A stretch of 14,919 bases of DNA from Candidatus Cloacimonadota bacterium (GCA_004376305.1 SOKD01000352.1:1-14919), one strand, 5' to 3'. Counted from the stretch's first letter, positions 1-8,112 are shown. Program-made: numbers and translations. Notes: generated by a model from the letters alone, not told the origin.

Positions 1-1
1 A

Positions 2-421
2 CTCAAGGGCACTCTGAGACTCATGAATATGGATTTAGTTGATGAAGCAGTTGGAAAAATTGAAGGAATCCTTAAAGGAATTACCGGAATTTACGGGGGC
101 TCTTACCAGTTTGATTTTGTAAAAGGGTATCCTGTTCTTCTAAATGACCGAGCTTTTACACAGTTTGTAAGCGGAGTGGTCAAGGATTTCTTCGGTGATG
201 AACATGCTGTTGAACTGGAACAACCCCTTATGGGCGGTGAGGATTTCGCCTATTATCTTGACAAAGTGCCTGGAGCATTTGTACGATTGGGAACAGGAAA
301 CAGGGGGAAGAAGACTACCTTTCCCTGGCACCATTCCCGATTCAATATAGATGAAGATGCTCTTCCATACGGCACTGCGCTGTTTGTGAAATGTTCCGTA
401 GAATATTTGAAAAATAGTTAA
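2..421 (+). CDS. M20 family metallopeptidase/amidohydrolase, C-terminal part (5' truncated by window edge)
   Basis: The reading frame is open from base 2 to TAA at 419-421, so only the last ~139 residues are present. Seen: a GTLRLM segment at the left edge (M20 enzymes have GTxR here, at the return from the dimerisation domain), then GGEDFAYYL, KVPGAFVRLGTGN and HHSRFNIDEDALPYGTALF. These are the closing motifs of the M20D amidohydrolase group (hippurate hydrolase, indole-3-acetyl-amino acid hydrolase, N-acyl-diaminopimelate deacetylase). In that family the GGEDF region and a late His near HHxxF belong to the two-metal active site. The family hydrolyses N-acyl amino acids in the cytoplasm; the substrate cannot be read from this fragment. 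The ATG at 23 is an internal Met, not the start. A short inverted repeat follows three bases after the stop. Confidence 0.9.
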   Translation, partial: LKGTLRLMNMDLVDEAVGKIEGILKGITGIYGGSYQFDFVKGYPVLLNDRAFTQFVSGVVKDFFGDEHAVELEQPLMGGEDFAYYLDKVPGAFVRLGTGNRGKKTTFPWHHSRFNIDEDALPYGTALFVKCSVEYLKNS

Positions 422-423
422 AA

Positions 424-443
424 GACAGTGCTGCGGTGCTGTC
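424..443 (+). terminator. Hairpin just after the M20 gene stop
   Basis: GACAGTGC (424-431) can pair with GGTGCTGTC-side bases 436-443 through 8 pairs, two of them G-U, with a 4-base loop TGCG. It begins three bases after the stop codon. No clear T-tract follows (GTTCTGTAATTT), so intrinsic termination is uncertain. It also overlaps a possible GTG start at 436 of the next gene, which argues for the downstream start at 478. Confidence 0.3.
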
Positions 444-477
444 GTTCTGTAATTTAATTGTGCAAGGAAAATCCACA

Positions 478-2055
478 GTGAAAATCAGAGCGAGTTTTTC
501 CCTTCCGGTGCTTGAACTAGTGCTTCTCATTACAGCATCTTCCCTATCTTCAAGAATATACAATCCGTTTGTGTGGTCAACGTACAAGGAATTCTCCCAT
601 ATCTACAGTATAACCATGGACATGGAAAAAGTATATTTTGGAACAGATCAAGGGATTCTACGCTTTAACAGGATCAAGCAGGAATGGGATATACCCATAA
701 CAGGGAGCAATGGATTTAAAGGCTCAAAAGCGGAAATAATCGCAGTGGATCCTGTTTTCAACAAACTCTGGATTATCTCCGACCAATCGCTTTCTGTTTA
801 TAACGATCAGATATCGTTATGGGAGCGAGAAATTCCACGCATCAGCATTGCCCTGTCTACAATTACATCAATTGGATTCACATACGACACCATATTTCTC
901 GAAGGAAACGAAGGAATATATGCTTCACCGAGAGGAAGTTATATCTGGGAGCATTATTCCGGGATCATTCCGTCAACTACCAAATGGTTTGGTAAAAAGG
1001 CGAAATTATCGGTTACCGACTATCCGTTTCTGACACCATATTACGCTACCGATGAGTACTTCAACAAATACGAGTACGCTGCCATTGCCATTGAAAGCAA
1101 GGATATGTGGCTTGGAACAAACCAATTCGGTGTCTTTTACTATAATACCTTCACCTGGAACGGTATTCATTACGTAACGGGGCTCGCCAATGAGCGAGTT
1201 GATGCAATCTATCGCGATGAAGACCATTACTGGATAGGGGGAATTTATGGAACCAACAAGGGCATTACTTCAATGAACTTTGTAACTGGTGAAGGAAAAC
1301 ACTGGCGTTCAGATGATGTGTACGGTATATCATCGGATAATGTATATGCTATTACCGGAACCGAAAATGCTGTCTGGATCGGTACAAGCGCTGGTCTGCT
1401 GCGTTATGACAAAAATGGGAATACCTGGAAAAGCTATACGCAACTCAACGGCCTTGTTGATAACACCGTCACCGCACTCCACATAAAAAATGATACACTC
1501 TTCATTGGCACTGCAGGCGGATTTTGCTTGATGGTACTCCGGTCAAAGAACATGGTAACTCTTGAATCATTTGATAATGTCAGAATTTATGCTTTTGCCA
1601 CATTTCTTGGTGATCTTGTTATTGCCACGGAACGGGGCGTGTACCTCTGGAGAAAAAAAGCATTCGAACCCATTACCGACCCGGACGGCGACCTTACCTT
1701 CGGAGTTACAGCTCTCTTCGTTGACAAAAATGCAATCTGGTTTGGCACACGGAGGAAAGGTATTGATGTATATTACCCTGATAGCACACGGTGGGAAGAA
1801 TTCCTTCCCCCCACAACAATCCGTGGCGAATCGGTTTACGCTATTTCTGGAAACCAATACTATGTCTGGATTGGCACCAACAATGGTGTATCACGATATA
1901 ATAAAAAAACCAAAGCATGGACATCATTCACAAAGATGGATGGGATTGCTGACAATGAGGTGCGAGCAATCCTGGTTGAAGACGATTGTCTCTGGCTTGG
2001 TACAAAAAATGGATTGACGTGCTTTCGCTATACTGACCCATCAGTTCCGCCATAA
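478..2055 (+). CDS. Exported beta-propeller protein with two-component-regulator propeller repeats
   Basis: The protein has 525 residues from the chosen GTG start. GTG 478 is preferred over GTG 436 or 460 because AAGGAAA (464-470) lies at Shine-Dalgarno distance and the N-terminus then reads as a signal peptide: MKIR, a hydrophobic LPVLELVLLI core, then AxS-type residues (about 1-25). The rest consists of repeated strands with W(I/L/F)GT followed by G(V/L/I)xxY: W211, W300, W421, W464 and W506, plus degenerate copies (YFGTDQG, WIGGIYG, FIGTAGG, VIATERG). About 11 blade motifs are visible. This is the signature of Reg_prop repeats, known from periplasmic sensor regions of hybrid two-component proteins. 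Here no transmembrane helix, histidine kinase or GGDEF domain follows, so it is a stand-alone exported propeller. The ligand is unknown. A 7-bp inverted repeat encloses its stop codon. Confidence 0.8.
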   Translation: MKIRASFSLPVLELVLLITASSLSSRIYNPFVWSTYKEFSHIYSITMDMEKVYFGTDQGILRFNRIKQEWDIPITGSNGFKGSKAEIIAVDPVFNKLWIISDQSLSVYNDQISLWEREIPRISIALSTITSIGFTYDTIFLEGNEGIYASPRGSYIWEHYSGIIPSTTKWFGKKAKLSVTDYPFLTPYYATDEYFNKYEYAAIAIESKDMWLGTNQFGVFYYNTFTWNGIHYVTGLANERVDAIYRDEDHYWIGGIYGTNKGITSMNFVTGEGKHWRSDDVYGISSDNVYAITGTENAVWIGTSAGLLRYDKNGNTWKSYTQLNGLVDNTVTALHIKNDTLFIGTAGGFCLMVLRSKNMVTLESFDNVRIYAFATFLGDLVIATERGVYLWRKKAFEPITDPDGDLTFGVTALFVDKNAIWFGTRRKGIDVYYPDSTRWEEFLPPTTIRGESVYAISGNQYYVWIGTNNGVSRYNKKTKAWTSFTKMDGIADNEVRAILVEDDCLWLGTKNGLTCFRYTDPSVPP

Positions 2056-2062
2056 GCGGAAC
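2044..2062 (+). terminator. Perfect hairpin enclosing the propeller gene's stop codon
   Basis: GTTCCGC (2044-2050) and GCGGAAC (2056-2062) are perfectly complementary over 7 bp. The 5-base loop CATAA contains the TAA stop (2053-2055). The following bases, AAGATTATCTC, are not a U-tract. It may act as a 3' end structure or weak terminator before the proS promoter. Confidence 0.4.
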
Positions 2063-2109
2063 AAGATTATCTCAAGATATGCTGTCTTAAAAACTCATAG
2101 AAAAATTTA

Positions 2110-2138
2110 TTGACTCCATTCCCCTTTTCTGATATAAA
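2110..2138 (+). promoter_or_regulatory. Sigma-70-type promoter of proS
   Basis: -35 TTGACT (2110-2115), a 17-base spacer and -10 TATAAA (2133-2138). Transcription is expected to begin near 2145, giving a leader of about 70 bases before proS. Confidence 0.8.
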
Positions 2139-2155
2139 GAATAATTACTTTCTTT

Positions 2156-2197
2156 GATGAGCCAAATCATTTGCTGGATAACCGTTGTTGGCTCGTC
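2156..2197 (+). promoter_or_regulatory. Hairpin in the proS leader
   Basis: GATGAGCCAA (2156-2165) pairs with TTGGCTCGTC (2188-2197): 10 bp with one G-U pair and a 22-base loop. It lies between the predicted transcription start and the AGGAGG ribosome binding site (2205-2210), with seven bases between stem and Shine-Dalgarno. A hairpin here could control translation or mRNA stability. It is too short for a T-box leader, and no T-box consensus is visible. Confidence 0.5.
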
Positions 2198-2214
2198 ACA
2201 ATTCAGGAGGATAG

Positions 2215-3933
2215 ATGCGGTTAAGTAGATATTTCATTCCAACAGTCAAGGAAACACCAAAAGAAGCTCAGGAGATAAGCCATATTCTGCTGCTGAAGGC
2301 GGGCTTGATTAAACCGCTTATGAGCGGCATCTATGAATACCTTCCACTTGGACTCAAGGTGATTACAAAGATTCAGCAAATCATTCGTGAAGAAATGAAC
2401 CAAATTAACGGACAGGAACTGCTCCTGCCAATTCTGACAGGCAGAGAACTCTGGGAAGAAACGAATAGGTGGAATACATTTGGCAATGAGATGTTTAAAC
2501 TGAAAGACAGGAATGACCGCGATATGTGTCTTGCTCCAACTCATGAAGAAATCATCACAGACCTTGCAAGGAGAGAAATTCAATCGTACAGGCAACTACC
2601 GCAAATCTGGTATCAACTCCAGACAAAATTCAGGGATGAGCCAAGACCAAGGGGCGCTGTTTTGAGAATGAGACAGTTCATTATGAAGGATTCGTATAGT
2701 CTGGATAGAAATGAGGAAGGACTTGAGGAAAGTTTTCAAATGCACCGGGAAGCATATTCCCGAATCTTCAGGCGTTGCGGCCTTGACACTGTTGTCGTTG
2801 GTGCATCCAGCGGCCTAATGGGTGGATCAGCATCAGATGAATTTATGTTCCTCTCTGAAAGTGGCGAGGATTCTATTGCCCTGTGTAATACCTGCGACTA
2901 TGCAGCGAACGTAGAGGTCGCTGCCACACGGCTTAAGCCTATCCAGGGTGATAAGGAAGAAATCACAGAAGTACACACTCCTGTTCCCGGAACTGTTGAA
3001 GCGGTGGCAAATCTCCTTGCTAAACCAAAAGAGTTCTTTATAAAGAGCCTGCTGTATATAGGCAATAATGAACCTATCTTTGTTCTCGTCAGAGGAGATC
3101 ATGAGGTTAATGAAACAAAGCTTGCAGGCATCCTCGGGCATCAATTCAGGATTGCGAATCCTGACGAGGCCAAGAATATTACCGGAGCCGATATCGGTTA
3201 CATCAGCCCTATTAGGTTAGAAAATGTAGAGATCTATGTTGACGTTAATCTAAAAGACTGTAAGGGCATGATTACGGGTGCAAACAAGAATGAATATCAC
3301 TTTGCTGGTGTTTCTATTGAACGAGACATAAACCCAAAACAGTTTGTTGACATCATTACGGCAAATGAAGGAGATCCATGTCCACAATGCAGTGGAGGTA
3401 GCCTGTGCATTAAAAAGGCTATTGAACTTGCCCATTTATTTAAACTTGGAACAAAGTACTCACAATCCATGAAATGTTTCTTTACGGACAGCGATGGAAC
3501 CGAAAAACCCGTAATCATGGGAAGCTACGGTATCGGAGTAGAAAGAATTATGGCAGCGGTAATAGATAAATATCATGATTCTGCGGGTATTCAGTGGCCC
3601 ATCAGTATCGCTCCATTCCTTGTCCATCTTATACCACTTGATCTTACCTTTGAAGATGTGAAAAACATCTCAGAAAGGATTTATGAAGAACTGAGCGAAA
3701 ATGACATAAGTACCCTCATCGATGATAGAGATGAAAGACCAGGATTCAAATTCAAGGATGCTGATTTGATTGGTATCCCGATCCAGATCATCGTTGGGAA
3801 ACGGTCACTTCAAAACGGATGCTGCGAGATCAAACTTCGAAAGGAGGATAGGAAGCATTCTGTTTCTCCCAACGAGGTAATTTTATTTGTTCGAAATCTC
3901 ATTGAAGAGGAGCGAAAACAATATGCACGGTAA
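2215..3933 (+). CDS. proS: Prolyl-tRNA synthetase, bacterial type with editing insertion
   Basis: The 572 residues match the usual length of bacterial ProRS. It charges tRNA-Pro with proline in the cytoplasm (class II synthetase). Domains in order: catalytic N-half with motif 1 around PLGLKVITKIQQ, the APTHEE loop near residue 106, and motif 2 FRDEPRPRGAVLRMRQF from residue 139 running into IMKDSYS; the YbaK-like editing insertion (INS) at about 225-390, containing KEFFIKSLLY and LVRGDHEVNE; motif 3 GSYGIGVERIMAA from residue 436; and the anticodon-binding domain from about 463 (DDRDERPGFKFKDADLIG). Two CxxC pairs (C224/C227 and C389/C392) flank the insertion and may bind zinc, as in many bacterial ProRS. 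ATG 2215 follows an excellent AGGAGG by four bases. It has its own promoter and hairpin leader, and a 6-bp inverted repeat enclosing its stop. Confidence 0.98.
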   Translation: MRLSRYFIPTVKETPKEAQEISHILLLKAGLIKPLMSGIYEYLPLGLKVITKIQQIIREEMNQINGQELLLPILTGRELWEETNRWNTFGNEMFKLKDRNDRDMCLAPTHEEIITDLARREIQSYRQLPQIWYQLQTKFRDEPRPRGAVLRMRQFIMKDSYSLDRNEEGLEESFQMHREAYSRIFRRCGLDTVVVGASSGLMGGSASDEFMFLSESGEDSIALCNTCDYAANVEVAATRLKPIQGDKEEITEVHTPVPGTVEAVANLLAKPKEFFIKSLLYIGNNEPIFVLVRGDHEVNETKLAGILGHQFRIANPDEAKNITGADIGYISPIRLENVEIYVDVNLKDCKGMITGANKNEYHFAGVSIERDINPKQFVDIITANEGDPCPQCSGGSLCIKKAIELAHLFKLGTKYSQSMKCFFTDSDGTEKPVIMGSYGIGVERIMAAVIDKYHDSAGIQWPISIAPFLVHLIPLDLTFEDVKNISERIYEELSENDISTLIDDRDERPGFKFKDADLIGIPIQIIVGKRSLQNGCCEIKLRKEDRKHSVSPNEVILFVRNLIEEERKQYAR

Positions 3934-3945
3934 CCCAATCCGTGC
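3925..3945 (+). terminator. Hairpin enclosing the proS stop codon
   Basis: GCACGG (3925-3930) and CCGTGC (3940-3945) form a perfect 6-bp stem. The 9-base loop TAACCCAAT begins with the proS stop codon. GAACATTGTG follows, so there is no U-tract. Confidence 0.35.
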
Positions 3946-3996
3946 GAACATTGTGAATGAGTGAGGAATCAATGTGCGAAAAATTAAAGAAATACC

Positions 3997-4025
3997 TTGA
4001 AAATTCATCATTTATGTGTTACAAT
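3997..4025 (+). promoter_or_regulatory. Promoter of the rimP-nusA-infB operon, with extended -10
   Basis: -35 TTGAAA (3997-4002), a 17-base spacer and -10 TACAAT (4020-4025), preceded by TGT as in extended -10 promoters. The expected transcription start (about 4031-4033) falls right at the rimP start codon, so the mRNA would be nearly leaderless. An inverted repeat ACAAT-AAAAA-ATTGT (4021-4035) spans the -10 box and the start codon and could be an operator or a small hairpin. Confidence 0.7.
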
Positions 4026-4033
4026 AAAAAATT

Positions 4034-4324
4034 GTGAAAATGAAGAAAGAACTATTAAGAAAAAATCTGATCGCTATTGTTATGGAAACACTCAAGGAAC
4101 AGTTTGCGAATAAAGCAATACAATTCATTAATCTTGAACTCACAGGAAGTGAGCGTAACCGAATTGTTAGGGTTTTTCTCGATAAGCAGGGCGGTATTAC
4201 ACTCGATGATTGTGCTGTATTCTCAAGAAGTTTATCTGTTGTTTTAGATGTTAGAAATCCCTTTAAGTCACCGTACACACTTGAAGTATCTTCGCCAGGC
4301 AACGGAAAAAAGAAAATCCTTTAG
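4034..4324 (+). CDS. rimP: Ribosome maturation factor RimP, N-terminal domain only
   Basis: RimP assists 30S subunit maturation. The 96 residues contain the family N-terminal domain: FINLELTG, IVRVFLDKQGGITLDDC, then SRSLSVVLDV and YTLEVSSPG. Family members usually continue with a (G)LDRPL-type segment and a C-terminal SH3-like domain, giving about 150 residues. Here the protein ends GNGKKKIL immediately after SSPG, so that second domain is absent. An in-frame TAA at 4025-4027 restricts the start to GTG 4034 or ATG 4040; neither has a Shine-Dalgarno sequence, and the promoter sits directly upstream. The stop TAG overlaps the AGGAGG of nusA, implying translational coupling. An A AAA AAG heptamer lies in phase at 4306-4312. 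Truncation could be genuine, or a frameshift product could exist (see findings). The product call is solid; the biological form is less certain. Confidence 0.85.
   Translation: MKMKKELLRKNLIAIVMETLKEQFANKAIQFINLELTGSERNRIVRVFLDKQGGITLDDCAVFSRSLSVVLDVRNPFKSPYTLEVSSPGNGKKKIL
4306..4312 (+). other. Candidate -1 slippery heptamer near the end of rimP
   Basis: The codons GGA AAA AAG place A AAA AAG in the phase used for -1 slippage, as in dnaX. After a -1 slip the frame reads GAA AAT CCT TTA GGA GGT TGT TTG and enters nusA in frame at 4333 with no stop, giving a RimP-NusA fusion. No strong downstream stem or upstream Shine-Dalgarno stimulator is visible, and the same phased heptamer also occurs inside the TPR gene, so chance is a serious alternative. 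Confidence 0.25.
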
Positions 4325-4332
4325 GAGGTTGT

Positions 4333-5607
4333 TTGCCTAATTTAGAAATGTGGAATTTATTTTCTGATATTGCACAAGAACGAGGGCTCGAAAAAGGATA
4401 TGTTATAGAAACCTTCAAAAACAGTCTTGCATCTGTTGTTAAAAAGAAGTTTGGTAAGACTGCTGAAGTCGATGTTGAGATCTCTGAAACTAACAGTGAA
4501 ATTAAGCTTTATAGAGTAATGACAGTGGTTACAACAGTTGAAGATCCAATTATTGAAATAGCCAAGAAAGAAGCAAAAAAATACAAAAAAGATGTACGAG
4601 TTAAGGACAAGATAAAAATAGAGTACTCGATAGATGAATTCGGCAGAAATGCAATTATTCTGGTAAAACAAGTTCTCTTCCAGGGTATCAGACAGAAGGA
4701 AAAAGAAATTAATTATGATAAATTTTTCTCAAAAATAGGAGAGATAATTAATGGAACGGTCACCCAGGTAACATCAAAAGGCGTATATCTCAATCTTGGA
4801 AGAGTTGAAGCATTTATCCCAAAGAGCGATATTATTCCGGGAGAAAGGATGTACCAGGGTATCAGCACCCGTGCCATCATAAAAGACGTTGAAAAAACGC
4901 CGCGGGGTCCACGTGTTGTTCTCTCAAGAACGCATCCTGACTATCTTAAAAAATTGCTTGAAGCAGAAATACCTGAAGTGTACGAAAAAATCGTTGAAAT
5001 TATTGCCGTTGCACGTGATCCGGGCAATCGCTCAAAAGTTGCTGTCTATTCCAACGACGACAAAATTGACCCTGTTGGTGCTTGTGTCGGTGTCCGTGGC
5101 TCGCGCATACAATCCATCGTGAGAGAACTCAATGGTGAAAATATCGATGTGATCCAATGGAGTGTTGACGAGGCTCTCTTCGTCTCAAGGGCGCTCTCGC
5201 CGGCAAAGATATACAAAACAATTATCACTGAGGAGGATAAAAAGATACATGTAATTATTCCAGACGACCAATTATCTCTTGCAATTGGAAAAAACGGTGT
5301 CAATACAAGGCTGGCGAACAAACTGACAGGTTGGTCAATTGATATTTCGAGTAAAGAAGAATACAAGAAACAAATCGAAGAAACCAAATTAGCGCAAATC
5401 TCAATTGGAGAGAGTAATGCGCTCTCAAAAGGTATTAAGGAAAAACTTGAACGCGCTGGTTACTTTACTTTCCAGAATCTTGAAGATATAGAAGAAAAAG
5501 ACCTGATGAAGATTCCAGGAATCGGTAAGAGCAGTGCGAAAAAAATACTGAAAATATATGAAAACATCACCAAAAAAATCGAAACCGAAGAAGACGACTC
5601 CGCTTAA
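4333..5607 (+). CDS. nusA: Transcription termination/antitermination factor NusA
   Basis: The 424-residue protein binds RNA polymerase and RNA to modulate pausing, termination and antitermination. Domain order: N-terminal RNAP-binding domain (about 1-130), S1 domain from about 137 (GTVTQVTSKGVYLNLG), KH1 with GACVGVRG ending at residue 256 and NGENIDVIQW, KH2 with LAIGKNGVNTRLA near 316-328, then a C-terminal helix-hairpin-helix-like tail with IPGIGKSSAKKIL from residue 394. The start is TTG 4333, four bases after AGGAGG (4323-4328), which itself overlaps the rimP stop; ATG 4348 would lie 19 bases from that site and is less likely. The last 70 bases are A-rich and read acidic (ETEEDDSA). infB follows closely. 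Confidence 0.97.
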   Translation: MPNLEMWNLFSDIAQERGLEKGYVIETFKNSLASVVKKKFGKTAEVDVEISETNSEIKLYRVMTVVTTVEDPIIEIAKKEAKKYKKDVRVKDKIKIEYSIDEFGRNAIILVKQVLFQGIRQKEKEINYDKFFSKIGEIINGTVTQVTSKGVYLNLGRVEAFIPKSDIIPGERMYQGISTRAIIKDVEKTPRGPRVVLSRTHPDYLKKLLEAEIPEVYEKIVEIIAVARDPGNRSKVAVYSNDDKIDPVGACVGVRGSRIQSIVRELNGENIDVIQWSVDEALFVSRALSPAKIYKTIITEEDKKIHVIIPDDQLSLAIGKNGVNTRLANKLTGWSIDISSKEEYKKQIEETKLAQISIGESNALSKGIKEKLERAGYFTFQNLEDIEEKDLMKIPGIGKSSAKKILKIYENITKKIETEEDDSA

Positions 5608-5623
5608 GCAAGAGAAAACCCGG

Positions 5624-7774
5624 ATGCGGGTATACGAACTTGCCAAGGAGTTAAACCTATCAAGTAATGCACTCGTCGGTATTCTCCGCAAACTCAATTT
5701 CACTGTAAAGAATCATATGTCTTCCCTTACCGCGGAAATGGTACGGAGTGTGAAAGAAAGGCTCGAATCCGATAAAAAACAGGTCAAGATCCAGGAAATC
5801 GAAAGAAAAAGGAGGATTCAAAAGAAAAAAGATGATAGAACGCTGGATATAAAAGAAGAACTCCTTAAAAAGAAAACAAGGAAACACCAGGAGAAAAAGA
5901 AGAAGAAAGAGGAAATCCAGAAAAAAGTGAGAGAAACTGTTACCAGAATGGCAAGCATTGTCAAGCCCAAAAGGGTTAAAAGACGAATCGAAAGACAGGT
6001 CCAAACCGAAATTGTTCGTGAGAAGCTTGTCGTTCAAATTAGCGAGTTTGTATCCGTGTCCGAACTTGCAGATATCATCGGTATTGATCCCACAAATATA
6101 ATCAAGAAATGTCTCGAACTCGGTCTTCTCGTTACCATTAATCAGAGGCTTGATATTGATACCATTACCATGATTGCTGATGAGTACGATGTTGAAGTGG
6201 AACTACTTCCGGAATATGGAGCTGAAATTGCGATCGATGATGAGGAAGAGGAGAAGACAAAACAGGAAACAAGACCACCTATCGTAACCATTATGGGACA
6301 TGTAGATCATGGAAAGACATTGCTTCTCGATAAAATTAGGAATTCAGATATTATTGCTCAGGAAAAAGGAGGAATAACACAGCATATCGGCGCATACTCG
6401 GTAACGTACAAGGATAATCCTATAACATTTCTCGACACACCGGGACATAAGGCTTTTACTGCAATGAGAGCTCGTGGTGCCCAGGTCACTGATATTGTGG
6501 TCCTGGTAGTTGCAGCCGATGATGGTGTCATGCCTCAAACTATCGAAGCAATAGACCATGCTCATGCAGCAAATATTGCAATAATTGTAGCGATTAACAA
6601 AATCGATCTTGAAAATGCAAACCCTGAAGTAGTAAAACAACAATTGAGCAAGAACAAGGTTATGCTTGAAGAATATGGTGGTAGCTCACTCAGTGTGAAC
6701 GTTTCAGCAAAAACCGGACAGGGTATCAATGAACTCCTTGATGCTATTCTTCTCCAATCAGAAATGCTTGAAATTGAAGCGCGAAAAGAGGGCCCAGGAA
6801 AAGGTGTTGTTATTGAAGCACGCATGGATAAAGGAAAAGGACCTGTAGCTACTGTTCTTATTCAGAAAGGAACCGTTCATATCGCTGATGCCTTTATAAC
6901 CGGTATATACAGCGGAAAAGTTCGAGCATTGTTAGATGAACACAATAATCGGCTCAAAGATGTCACACCTTCAATGCCTGCACAGATTATGGGGCTCAAC
7001 GGGTTGCCCGAAGTTGGCGATACCTTTGTCGTTGTTGAAAGCGACCAAAGGGCACGCGATATTGCACAGAAACGGCAATTGGCTAAACGAGAGCAGCTGG
7101 AACACAGTAGGTTCCGTTACAGTCTCGTTCAATTCCAGGAAGGACTTCGGGAAGGTGAATCAAAAGAACTCAAGGTCGTTATTAAGGGTGATGTAGCAGG
7201 ATCTGTTGAAGCGCTTGCCGATTCATTGAATGATCTTTCCACTGAAGAAGCAAGAATTGTTATCATCCATAAAGGAGTCGGACCGATAAACGATTCAGAC
7301 GTGTTGCTTGCAGCAGCCTCAAATGCAATTATTGTGGGATTCCATGTAAATGCTAACATTCAATCGATTGCCATGGCTAAAAGGGAGGGTGTAGAAATAA
7401 GATTTTACAACATTATTTTCGAGGCAATCAGTGATATTAAACTTGCCCTTTCCGGACTCCTTGAGCCAGAATTGAAGGAAGAAATCATTGGAATTGCTGA
7501 GGTAAAGCAAATTTTCAAGACGCCATCAGCAGGTTTTATTGCAGGTTCGTACATCGTAAGAGGAAAAGTTGTTATACAGGAACATGCCCGCTTAAAAAGG
7601 AATGAAATTATTATTTGTGAAGGAACCGTATCCTCACTCAAACGGTTTAAGGAAGATACAAAAGAAGTGGAAATGGGACTTGAATGTGGCATTGGTATAG
7701 AAGGTGCAAAGGATATACAGGTTAATGATATCATCGAAATATACAGAATAAAAGAAGTAAAAAGAGAGCTTTAA
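5624..7774 (+). CDS. infB: Translation initiation factor IF-2
   Basis: GTPase that delivers fMet-tRNA to the 30S subunit and promotes subunit joining. The protein has 716 residues from ATG 5624. This start gives [11 protein letters not shown], the usual opening of the IF2N domain, and lies 17 bases after the nusA stop. ATG 5558, inside nusA, would add 22 basic residues and has no ribosome binding site. Order: IF2N (1-50), a Lys/Arg/Glu-rich helical linker (50-130), a second IF2N-like domain (about 134-196), and the G domain with G1 GHVDHGKT (225-232), G3 DTPGH (271-275), G4 NKID (325-328) and G5 SAK (361-363). Domains II, III and IV follow to the C-terminus ([23 protein letters not shown]). 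All nucleotide-binding motifs are intact. Confidence 0.98.
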   Translation: MRVYELAKELNLSSNALVGILRKLNFTVKNHMSSLTAEMVRSVKERLESDKKQVKIQEIERKRRIQKKKDDRTLDIKEELLKKKTRKHQEKKKKKEEIQKKVRETVTRMASIVKPKRVKRRIERQVQTEIVREKLVVQISEFVSVSELADIIGIDPTNIIKKCLELGLLVTINQRLDIDTITMIADEYDVEVELLPEYGAEIAIDDEEEEKTKQETRPPIVTIMGHVDHGKTLLLDKIRNSDIIAQEKGGITQHIGAYSVTYKDNPITFLDTPGHKAFTAMRARGAQVTDIVVLVVAADDGVMPQTIEAIDHAHAANIAIIVAINKIDLENANPEVVKQQLSKNKVMLEEYGGSSLSVNVSAKTGQGINELLDAILLQSEMLEIEARKEGPGKGVVIEARMDKGKGPVATVLIQKGTVHIADAFITGIYSGKVRALLDEHNNRLKDVTPSMPAQIMGLNGLPEVGDTFVVVESDQRARDIAQKRQLAKREQLEHSRFRYSLVQFQEGLREGESKELKVVIKGDVAGSVEALADSLNDLSTEEARIVIIHKGVGPINDSDVLLAAASNAIIVGFHVNANIQSIAMAKREGVEIRFYNIIFEAISDIKLALSGLLEPELKEEIIGIAEVKQIFKTPSAGFIAGSYIVRGKVVIQEHARLKRNEIIICEGTVSSLKRFKEDTKEVEMGLECGIGIEGAKDIQVNDIIEIYRIKEVKREL

Positions 7775-7830
7775 TTACGCTTATTGCCTGTACATTGATG
7801 TAGTTTTCGAATATCTCCCAATAACCGTTC

Positions 7831-8112
7831 ATGAAAATAGGAAACTGTATCATCGAGATATACATTCCAGATACAACATCACTGAAAGAAAAGCGCAGTG
7901 TACTGAAAGGACTCAAAGATCGCATCCGCAAGAAGTTTAATGTTTCCATATCAGAAATCGGACGAAATGACAATCATCGGTTATCCGTCCTTGCAGTTGC
8001 CACGGTTGCAAATGATAGACAGTATGTGGACAAATTGCTCTCTTCAGTTATTTCATTTATGGAAAGACAGAAACACTTCGAGATTGTCAACTATCAAACC
8101 GAAATTCTATGA
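7831..8112 (+). CDS. ylxP: DUF503 / YlxP-like protein
   Basis: The 93-residue protein has the DUF503 signature: an N-terminal strand (IGNCIIEIYIP), then TSLKEKRSVLKGLKDRIRKKFNVS and an EIGRNDNHRLSVLAVATVANDR segment. Small members of this family sit between infB and rbfA in many bacteria (ylxP in Bacillus), and that is the order here. Its biochemical function is not established; the context suggests a role linked to translation or ribosome maturation. ATG 7831 is the only usable start because TAA (7822-7824) lies in frame just upstream. No Shine-Dalgarno sequence is visible in the 56-base gap after infB, which holds no clear promoter or terminator. Its end overlaps rbfA by four bases (ATGA). 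Confidence 0.88.
   Translation: MKIGNCIIEIYIPDTTSLKEKRSVLKGLKDRIRKKFNVSISEIGRNDNHRLSVLAVATVANDRQYVDKLLSSVISFMERQKHFEIVNYQTEIL

Noticed and set aside
436..477. Upstream GTG starts (436, 460) for the propeller gene
   Set aside because: GTG 436 lies inside a hairpin and has no ribosome binding site; GTG 478 has AAGGA at the right distance and yields a clean signal peptide.
2145..2214. T-box riboswitch before proS
   Set aside because: The leader is far too short and lacks the T-box sequence and antiterminator arrangement.
5558..5623. ATG 5558 as the infB start
   Set aside because: It lies within nusA, has no Shine-Dalgarno sequence, and adds a Lys-rich stretch that is just nusA read in another frame; [10 protein letters not shown] at 5624 is the family start.
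5660..6037. 125-codon antisense reading frame, rich in Phe/Leu and membrane-like
   Set aside because: It is the complement of the Lys/Glu-rich linker of IF-2, which always reads as Phe/Leu on the other strand; no ribosome binding site or promoter.
7775..7830. Possible promoter between infB and the DUF503 gene
   Set aside because: TTGCCT and TTGATG occur but no acceptable -10 lies at 16-18 bases, so co-transcription is more likely.
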